Made by a program: the position numbers and the translations under genes
Notes under the pieces: generated by a model
Seen by the model: the letters and a program-made list of their open reading frames with translations, nothing else
Told to the model about the DNA's origin: nothing
Databases searched by the model: none
Shown here: piece by piece, positions 9,518 through 14,392 of the stretch
How positions within the stretch are numbered: position 1 is the stretch's first letter
Layout: each line of letters begins with the position of its first letter
Assembly: GCA_965218715.1 (NCBI GenBank)
Contig: CBDCLY010000020.1
Span: 1-29,788, forward strand
DNA from: CBDCLY01 sp965218715
GTDB lineage: Bacteria > Bacteroidota > Bacteroidia > Flavobacteriales_E > Vicingaceae
Reading direction: 5' to 3'
Length of the DNA: 29,788 bases

Positions 9518-9817
9518 CTATCCTCTTCGAAACCATCGTATTAAAAAAAATTCTCGTTTGTTATCATTGTATTTTTTTGACTGTCTATTTGTCTTTTTCA
9601 TTCTCTTTTGCACCGACTTTGATTGCATTTCAAAGTGCCTTTTTCGCTTCTCCTCCATCTCAATTTCCGCCTGCTTTTTCTTATCCTCTTTCTGCTTATC
9701 CAATTGAGCTTCTCTCTTTTTTACCGTCTTTTCTACTCTTTTGGGCGATTGTGCTTGCGCATCTGAACCATAGACACTGAGTCCAAATAAAATGATGCCT
9801 AGAAAAATTTTTCTCAC
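9518..9817 (-). CDS. Small secreted, highly basic protein of unknown function
   Basis: This 99-aa protein is predicted from a GTG start: no ATG precedes the signal-peptide-like segment RKIFLGIILFGLSVYG, which ends at about residue 22 near AQAQS. The mature part is almost entirely charged (about residues 25-85: repeated Lys, Arg, Glu and Gln, as in KTVKKREAQLDKQKEDKKKQ), likely one long helix or coiled coil, ending in a basic aromatic tail, FLIRWFRRG. I recognise no domain. Small secreted basic proteins with this layout occur in many Bacteroidota, but I know no function. It diverges from the Rieske-like lipoprotein gene, with 42 bases between the starts. The long uninterrupted frame with a signal peptide supports a real gene; its composition could also inflate a chance ORF. 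Confidence 0.65.
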   Translation of the reverse strand: MRKIFLGIILFGLSVYGSDAQAQSPKRVEKTVKKREAQLDKQKEDKKKQAEIEMEEKRKRHFEMQSKSVQKRMKKTNRQSKKYNDNKREFFLIRWFRRG

Positions 9818-9837
9818 AAGAATTAGTTAAGTAAGAC

Positions 9838-9845
9838 TATGTTTG
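9838..9845 (+). promoter_or_regulatory. -7 element for the Rieske-like lipoprotein gene
   Basis: TATGTTTG is an exact match to TAnnTTTG, 14 bases before the ATG at 9860. No convincing TTG element is found 18-21 bases upstream, so only the -7 part is supported. The leader would be very short. Confidence 0.4.
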
Positions 9846-9859
9846 CAAGTCTATAATTT

Positions 9860-10306
9860 ATGGCCACGAAAATAATCCATAGGAATCAAATTAAAAAGTG
9901 CTTGAGCGTCATCTTTCTGACAAGCCTCTTTATTTCTTGCTCCGACAATGAAAATAACAATGTTCCATTGGTGGAAGTTTACATTGATATCGCCATCAAT
10001 GACCCTAGTTATGTAAATCTGAAAACAGTGGGTGGGTGGGAATACATCAATGGAGGCTCTAGAGGATTAATCGTGTACCGACTAGATCAAGGAACATTTA
10101 AAAGTTACGACAGGCATTGTACTTTTCAACCTTCGAGCACCTGCGCCTTGGTTTCTGTAGATGGATCTAACATTACGGCCTCCGACCATTGCTGTGGCTC
10201 TTCCTTTTTATTGCACAATGGCTCGGTAACTAGTCCGCCTGCCGCTCTTCCTCTGCAAGAATACCCGACTAGTTTTGATGGAACCATCATTAGAATTAGG
10301 AACTAA
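9860..10306 (+). CDS. Rieske-like lipoprotein with altered metal-ligand motifs
   Basis: This 148-aa protein has a lipoprotein-type signal, with the hydrophobic run ending SLFISC (lipidated Cys27), so it is probably membrane-anchored. Residues about 65-148 follow a Rieske [2Fe-2S] layout: YDRHCTF (82-88), a second Cys at 95, then DHCCGSSF (109-116), then GSVTSPPAALPLQEYP, which mirrors the usual CPCHGSxF...G.v..GPA..PL..Y. The normal ligands, C-x-H and C-x-x-H, are not intact. Here His86-Cys87 replace the first box and His110-Cys111-Cys112 the second, so the expected histidine before GS is a cysteine. It may be a structural relative without a cluster, or use a different ligand set. The start was chosen at the only ATG before the signal sequence, and a bidirectional terminator follows the stop. 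Confidence 0.75.
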   Translation: MATKIIHRNQIKKCLSVIFLTSLFISCSDNENNNVPLVEVYIDIAINDPSYVNLKTVGGWEYINGGSRGLIVYRLDQGTFKSYDRHCTFQPSSTCALVSVDGSNITASDHCCGSSFLLHNGSVTSPPAALPLQEYPTSFDGTIIRIRN

Positions 10307-10307
10307 A

Positions 10308-10336
10308 AAAAGCGGAACACACCGTGCTCCGCTTTT
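10308..10336. terminator. Bidirectional terminator between the lipoprotein gene and ahcY
   Basis: AAAAGCGGA pairs with TCCGCTTTT; one A/C mismatch then precedes three inner pairs (CAC/GTG) around a 3-base loop. A and T runs on both sides let it act for both converging genes. Confidence 0.85.
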
Positions 10337-10356
10337 CAAATCAATTTAATTGGTTA

Positions 10357-11673
10357 TTAATACCTGTAGTATTCTGGCTTATAAGGACCATCTACTGTAA
10401 CACCAATGTATTCTGCTTGTTCTTGACTTAATTCTTCAAGTTCAACACCAATCTTAGCCAAATGCAATTTAGCTACTTTCTCATCCAAGTGTTTTGGAAG
10501 TGTGTAAACTTGGTTCTCATAATTATCACTGTTATTCCACAATTCTAATTGAGCCAAGGTTTGATTGGTAAAAGAATTAGACATTACAAAAGAAGGATGT
10601 CCAGTTGCACAACCTAAGTTCACTAATCTACCTTGAGCCAAAAGAATGATGTCGTTTCCATCAACTGTATACTTATCTACTTGAGGTTTAATTTCAATTT
10701 TAGTTGAACCAAACTTATTATCTAAGTATGCAACGTCGATTTCATTGTCGAAGTGACCAATGTTACAAACGATTGTTTTGTCTTTCATGTGGTGAAAATG
10801 CTCTCCTTTGATAATGTCTTTGTTTCCTGTAGCGGTAACAACGATATCAACTTCTTTAACAGCGTTTTCCATTTTCTTCACTTCAAATCCGTCCATTGCA
10901 GCTTGTAAAGCACAAATAGGATCCACTTCAGTAACAATAACTCTTGCTCCTGCTCCAGCTAAAGAAAGTGCAGAACCCTTGCCTACATCCCCATAACCAG
11001 CAACAACGGCTACCTTACCTGCTAACATAACATCAGTTGCTCTTCTAATAGAATCCACTAATGATTCTTTACAACCGTATTTGTTATCGAATTTAGATTT
11101 AGTTACTGAATCGTTTACATTAATAGCTGGCATTACCAATGTTCCATTTTTCTCTCTTTCGTATAAACGATGAACTCCAGTAGTAGTTTCTTCTGAAAGC
11201 CCTTTGATCGCATCAGTCAATTCTGGATACTGATCAAAAACCATGTTGGTTAAATCTCCACCATCATCTAAAATCATGTTTAAAGGCTTACGATCTTCTC
11301 CAAAGAAGATGGTTTGCTCGATACACCATTCAAACTCTTCATCTGTCATCCCTTTCCAGGCATAAACAGGAATTCCAGCAGCAGCAATTGCAGCAGCAGC
11401 GTGATCTTGTGTTGAGAAAATATTACAAGAAGACCAAGTAACATCGGCACCCAATTCAACTAAAGTTTCAATTAATACTGCAGTTTGGATAGTCATGTGA
11501 AGACATCCAGCAATTCTAGCTCCTTTTAATGGCTTATCTTGACCGTATTCTTCTCTTAATGACATTAATCCAGGCATTTCAGCCTCGGCCAATTCAATTT
11601 CTCTTCTACCCCAATCAGCTAAAGAGATGTCTTTAACTTTGTATGGTAAGTATTCAACAGATGTTGTACTCAT
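10357..11673 (-). CDS. ahcY: Adenosylhomocysteinase (S-adenosylhomocysteine hydrolase)
   Basis: This 438-aa cytosolic enzyme reversibly splits S-adenosylhomocysteine into adenosine and homocysteine, removing the inhibitor left by methyltransferases. The family residues are all present: His59 in CLHMT, the DDGGD motif (136-140), Glu162 in SEETTTG, Lys192 and Asp196 in TKSKFD, and the NAD-binding loop GYGDVGKG (226-233). The C-terminus ends KPEYYRY, the conserved tail that contacts NAD of the neighbouring subunit. Length and motifs are ordinary. It is transcribed alone from a near-consensus promoter that overlaps, head to head, the promoter of the phosphopantetheinyl transferase operon. metK, which makes the methyl donor of the same cycle, lies about 11 kb away in this window. 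No SAH or SAM riboswitch is visible upstream, where only a short leader exists. Confidence 0.98.
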   Translation of the reverse strand: MSTTSVEYLPYKVKDISLADWGRREIELAEAEMPGLMSLREEYGQDKPLKGARIAGCLHMTIQTAVLIETLVELGADVTWSSCNIFSTQDHAAAAIAAAGIPVYAWKGMTDEEFEWCIEQTIFFGEDRKPLNMILDDGGDLTNMVFDQYPELTDAIKGLSEETTTGVHRLYEREKNGTLVMPAINVNDSVTKSKFDNKYGCKESLVDSIRRATDVMLAGKVAVVAGYGDVGKGSALSLAGAGARVIVTEVDPICALQAAMDGFEVKKMENAVKEVDIVVTATGNKDIIKGEHFHHMKDKTIVCNIGHFDNEIDVAYLDNKFGSTKIEIKPQVDKYTVDGNDIILLAQGRLVNLGCATGHPSFVMSNSFTNQTLAQLELWNNSDNYENQVYTLPKHLDEKVAKLHLAKIGVELEELSQEQAEYIGVTVDGPYKPEYYRY

Positions 11674-11693
11674 TTTTTTAATTTTTATTTTTG
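11664..11693 (+). promoter_or_regulatory. Promoter of the phosphopantetheinyl transferase operon
   Basis: TTG (11664-11666), 19 bases, then TATTTTTG (11686-11693), an exact TAnnTTTG. The start should be near 11700. The upstream element lies inside the first codons of ahcY, so the two divergent promoters interleave. Confidence 0.7.
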
Positions 11694-11698
11694 GATTG

Positions 11699-11728
11699 CA
11701 AATTTACCAATAATTAGATTGAGACAAA
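11699..11728 (-). promoter_or_regulatory. Promoter of ahcY
   Basis: On the minus strand TTTG (11725-11728), 18 bases, then TAAATTTG (11699-11706), an exact -7 match. The predicted start leaves a leader of about 20 bases, too short for a riboswitch. Confidence 0.75.
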
Positions 11729-11745
11729 CAGATAATCAAAACAAT

Positions 11746-12369
11746 ATGCAACTTATTCAAATATCTGAAACTCACCTAATTCTACTCATTTCTAAGCAAG
11801 ACAATTCAAAGCAAGAAATGTTCAAATTTTTATCTGATTCTAATTATCCAATGGATCCTCTTCAAAAAATAAAAAATGAAGAAAGGCAAATTGAATGGCT
11901 TTGCACTAGATTTTCACTGGCCAAGCATTTTGGGAAAACGGTAGAAGTGAAATACGACGAACATCAAAAACCCCATTTGGGAATTGGAATGCCCAACATT
12001 TCTATCTCTCACACCGATGAAAAAATTGCCATATCCTTGCAAGAAAAAGCTTCAACAGGAATCGACATTCAAAAGATAAAACCCAAGCTGAATCGTGTTG
12101 CCCACAAGTATCTAAAAGCTTCTGAGTTGAATCAATTGACATTAAACAGTGATGAAGACTATTCCTTCTGCTGGTCGATTAAAGAGGCTGTTTTTAAATG
12201 GCATGGAAGGAAGAACATTTACCTAAAAGACGACATTAGCATATTGGAATACCATCATAAAGAAGGATACGCCCTCGCAAAAATTGACTCCGATTCTGAG
12301 GCTCAAAAGATTAAAGTGCGTTTGCAATTAGTTGAGGATAATTCACTTGCTTATACTGTGATTGTTTAA
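11746..12369 (+). CDS. 4'-phosphopantetheinyl transferase superfamily protein (Sfp-like)
   Basis: These enzymes transfer the phosphopantetheine arm of coenzyme A to a serine of acyl or peptidyl carrier proteins. From the ATG at 11746 the product is 207 aa; an in-frame TTG at 11719 would overlap the ahcY promoter, so the ATG is preferred. Motifs: SISHTDEKIAIS (from residue 86), GIDIQ (105-109) and WSIKEAVFKWHG with Lys146-Glu147. In Sfp the metal is held by Asp107, Glu109 and Glu151. Here Asp107 and Glu147 match but the middle position is Gln109, a substitution also known in other members, so activity is not excluded. It heads an operon with the GGGP-synthase-like gene 22 bases downstream. The carrier protein partner is not in the window. 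Confidence 0.88.
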   Translation: MQLIQISETHLILLISKQDNSKQEMFKFLSDSNYPMDPLQKIKNEERQIEWLCTRFSLAKHFGKTVEVKYDEHQKPHLGIGMPNISISHTDEKIAISLQEKASTGIDIQKIKPKLNRVAHKYLKASELNQLTLNSDEDYSFCWSIKEAVFKWHGRKNIYLKDDISILEYHHKEGYALAKIDSDSEAQKIKVRLQLVEDNSLAYTVIV

Positions 12370-12391
12370 TATTGCAATAGATATTTTTTAA

Positions 12392-13138
12392 GTGAAATCT
12401 GATATCATCAATAACATCCTTAAAGCAAAGTCTGAAAACACAAAAAGACTTGCCATATTAATTGACCCCGACAAGGCTGATCCTGTTCAATTGGAGCAAC
12501 TCTGTAAAAAGGCCAATGAAATGAATGCCAGTTTCTTTTTTGTAGGTGGCAGCTTATTAAGTGATGGAGATTTGGATGAAACTGTTGGCATTTTAAAACA
12601 ACATTCTGATATTCCTGCCATCATTTTCCCTGGAAGTTCTTCTCAAATTTCTGCCAAGGCGGATGGCATTTTGTTTCTATCCCTGCTTTCTAGCAGAAAC
12701 CCTGAAATGTTAATTGGACAACAAGTTGTAGCGGCACCTTATATTCAAAAGACAAATTTAGAAGTCATATCTACTGCTTACCTCATTATAGAATCTGGAG
12801 CTCAAACTACTGCTTCATACATGAGTAATTCCAATCCTATTCCTTCCAACAAATCTGAAATTGCTGCATGTACTGCATTGGCAGGTGAGTATCTTGGAAT
12901 GAAATTGATTTATTTGGATGGTGGAAGTGGAGCAAAAAATGCTATTCCCGCTCCACTTATTCAAAAAGTAAGGGAATACACTTCTCAACCAATAATAGTA
13001 GGAGGCGGAATTAACACCATTGAAAAAGCAAAGAGCGCTTTTGATGCCGGTGCCGATGTTATTGTTATCGGAAATGCCTTCGAAAAAGACCCTGACTTCA
13101 TTGAAGAGATGAGCAAATTCATGTCGACCTTAAACTAG
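12392..13138 (+). CDS. Geranylgeranylglyceryl/heptaprenylglyceryl phosphate synthase family (PcrB-like)
   Basis: This 248-aa TIM-barrel enzyme of the GGGP synthase family joins a polyprenyl diphosphate to glycerol-1-phosphate, forming an ether bond. The start is GTG, chosen because no ATG lies before the conserved KRLAILIDPDKADP (18-31). Other family motifs are FVGGSLLSDGDLDE, AIIFPGSSSQIS, YLDGGSGAKNAIP near residue 175 and the phosphate-binding IIVGGGINTIEKA near 205. In archaea the reaction begins membrane-lipid synthesis, and in Bacillus PcrB uses a C35 chain. Bacteroidota carry their own group of the family, whose physiological product is, to my knowledge, poorly defined. It lies 13 bases before the PnuC-like gene in a same-strand operon; this adjacency does not itself indicate a shared pathway. 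Confidence 0.93.
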   Translation: MKSDIINNILKAKSENTKRLAILIDPDKADPVQLEQLCKKANEMNASFFFVGGSLLSDGDLDETVGILKQHSDIPAIIFPGSSSQISAKADGILFLSLLSSRNPEMLIGQQVVAAPYIQKTNLEVISTAYLIIESGAQTTASYMSNSNPIPSNKSEIAACTALAGEYLGMKLIYLDGGSGAKNAIPAPLIQKVREYTSQPIIVGGGINTIEKAKSAFDAGADVIVIGNAFEKDPDFIEEMSKFMSTLN

Positions 13139-13151
13139 GACCCGACAAAAT

Positions 13152-13727
13152 ATGCTTGAAACAATAGTATCCAAGAATATTCTAGAATTCATTGCTGTAG
13201 CAACCGCTATCATTTATGTGGTAATGGCCACAAAAATTAAAAAATCTTGCTTTGTTTTTGGGCTAATCAGTTCAGCTATCTATTCTTACCTCTGCTTTCA
13301 ACTAAAGTTCTATTTTGATTTTGGAATCAATTTGTTTTATGTAGCCTTATCAATTTATGGTTGGATCACATGGACCTCAGCAAACAATGTAGAATTGGAA
13401 GCAAAAAAAATTCCAAAAAAACTACTTCTACTCGGAATCGTTTTTTCAGGAATAATTTGTTTTTTATTGGCTCATTTCGCAGATCGTTTTAGCGATGCTT
13501 CTTGGCCATACTTAGATAGTTTCACCAGCCTATTTGCCATTCTAGCCAGCTGGATGTTGGTCAAAAAATACATTGAAAATTGGCTAATTTGGATTGTGGT
13601 AGACCTAGTAGCTTCGGCAATGTACCTGATGAAAGGATTGCATTTAACTTCCCTTCTGTTTATTATCTACACCATTATTGCCATCTTTGGATACTTGGAA
13701 TGGAAAAAGAAATTGAACGTCCAATAA
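13152..13727 (+). CDS. pnuC: PnuC-family vitamin transporter (nicotinamide riboside or thiamine)
   Basis: This 191-aa inner-membrane protein has about seven hydrophobic helices. PnuC-family marks are YVALSIYGWITW (about residues 63-74), with the aromatic W-x-x-W region, and a late ENWLIWIVVD (about 141-150), followed by YLMKGLHLTSLLFIIYTIIAIFGYLEW. The family carries out facilitated diffusion of an unphosphorylated vitamin that is trapped by a cytosolic kinase; PnuC takes nicotinamide riboside and PnuT takes thiamine. The next gene is a NadR-like kinase overlapping by 28 bases, which fits transport coupled to trapping. The TPP riboswitch and receptor gene right after that kinase argue for thiamine. 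Specificity cannot be fixed from sequence alone, so the general family name is safest. Confidence 0.9.
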   Translation: MLETIVSKNILEFIAVATAIIYVVMATKIKKSCFVFGLISSAIYSYLCFQLKFYFDFGINLFYVALSIYGWITWTSANNVELEAKKIPKKLLLLGIVFSGIICFLLAHFADRFSDASWPYLDSFTSLFAILASWMLVKKYIENWLIWIVVDLVASAMYLMKGLHLTSLLFIIYTIIAIFGYLEWKKKLNVQ

Positions 13728-14242
13728 CAATCTGTTTGCTTGGCCCGGAATCTAGTGGGAAAACCTGGTTGGTTCATGAATTGGCCAAACACTTCAATTC
13801 CCCTTTTTCAGAAGAATATGCTAGGCCCTATTTAAACGCAATCAAGCGCAAATATCACTACGATGATTTAAAACAAATCGCTTCCGGACAAGCAAAACAA
13901 AACGAACATCAACTGGACCCTCATTCTCCATTTCTATTCATAGATAGTAATTGCATCACATTAGAAATTTGGTCGCGTTTAAAATTCAATGAACCCTTAA
14001 GAGGAATAGAAAAATTCAAGGAAAAGGAAGCGCATCAATGGCTGCTCTTAACCAGTCCGAACATTGCCTATGAAGCAGATCAATTAAGAGAAAATCCAAG
14101 TCAGAATGAAAGAGATGAAATTTTCAAACACTACCATCAAGAACTCATCAATGACCCAAAATTTCTTGGGACCATCGATGCTCCAAAAAAAAATAGATTA
14201 GAACAGGCTATACACTTGATAAATCTAAAATTTAGTGCTTAA
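13700..14242 (+). CDS. NadR-like P-loop kinase (vitamin-trapping kinase candidate)
   Basis: This 180-aa protein corresponds to the kinase half of NadR, without the nucleotidyltransferase or DNA-binding domains. It shows Walker A GPESSGKT (15-22), FSEEYARPYL (36-45) as in the NadR kinase domain, a Walker B-like FLFIDSN (79-84), and a basic lid region DQLRENPSQNERDE (127-140) with Arg130 and Arg138. The start at 13700 puts the P-loop at the usual distance from the N-terminus; an in-frame upstream ATG at 13580 would lie deep in pnuC and encode unrelated sequence. The 28-base overlap with pnuC suggests translational coupling. It probably phosphorylates the vitamin brought in by the neighbouring transporter: ribosylnicotinamide by homology, or thiamine by the riboswitch context. 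Its stop codon is part of the next promoter. Confidence 0.85.
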   Translation: MEKEIERPITICLLGPESSGKTWLVHELAKHFNSPFSEEYARPYLNAIKRKYHYDDLKQIASGQAKQNEHQLDPHSPFLFIDSNCITLEIWSRLKFNEPLRGIEKFKEKEAHQWLLLTSPNIAYEADQLRENPSQNERDEIFKHYHQELINDPKFLGTIDAPKKNRLEQAIHLINLKFSA

Positions 14243-14247
14243 GTTTG
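14216..14247 (+). promoter_or_regulatory. Promoter for the TPP riboswitch and receptor gene
   Basis: TTG (14216-14218), 21 bases, then TAAGTTTG (14240-14247), an exact -7 match whose first three bases are the TAA stop of the kinase gene. A start near 14252 coincides with the 5' end of the riboswitch aptamer, which supports the call. Confidence 0.6.
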
Positions 14248-14252
14248 CCCCG

Positions 14253-14331
14253 TCTCAAGGGGTGCTTATTCAATTAGGCTGAGATTATACCCAAAGAACC
14301 TGATGCCGATAATGCGGTCGAAGGGAAGAGC
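14253..14331 (+). ncRNA. TPP (thiamine pyrophosphate) riboswitch, THI element
   Basis: The conserved aptamer cores are present in order and spacing: AGGGGTGC (14258-14265), GGCTGAGA (14277-14284), ATACCC (14287-14292), ACCTGAT (14298-14304), GATAATGC (14308-14315) and GAAGGGAAG (14320-14328). P2 pairs GGGGT with ATACCC, and the P5 stem pairs GCCG with CGGT-like bases. P1 is short (CTC with GAG). It lies 62-140 bases before the ATG of a TonB-dependent receptor, so high intracellular TPP should lower receptor expression, the usual direction for this class. No biosynthetic thi gene is in the window. Confidence 0.95.
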
Positions 14332-14341
14332 AATATTGCTC
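14328..14341 (+). promoter_or_regulatory. Anti-P1 palindrome, probable riboswitch expression platform
   Basis: GAGCAATATTGCTC is a perfect 14-base palindrome whose left half contains the 3' strand of riboswitch P1. Its hairpin and P1 are mutually exclusive. Further on, ACCCCT (14368-14373) is the exact complement of AGGGGT (14258-14263) in P2, a second possible switch contact. Confidence 0.5.
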
Positions 14342-14392
14342 ATTACAGATATTCAAAAGGAAAAATTACCCCTATTTTTTCGTGATTTAATT

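Noticed and set aside
9483..9557. Direct repeat AAATTCTCGTTT at 9483 and about 9546
   Set aside because: Two copies of a 12-base A/T-rich string, one of them inside the end of the basic-protein gene; no element boundaries or further copies, so chance is likely.
13580..13699. In-frame ATG that would extend the NadR-like kinase by 40 residues
   Set aside because: The extension is a shadow of the pnuC coding sequence; the P-loop sits at the usual distance from the ATG at 13700.
14303..14392. In-frame ATG upstream of the second TonB receptor
   Set aside because: It lies inside the TPP riboswitch, and the added 30 residues precede an otherwise perfect signal peptide starting at 14393.
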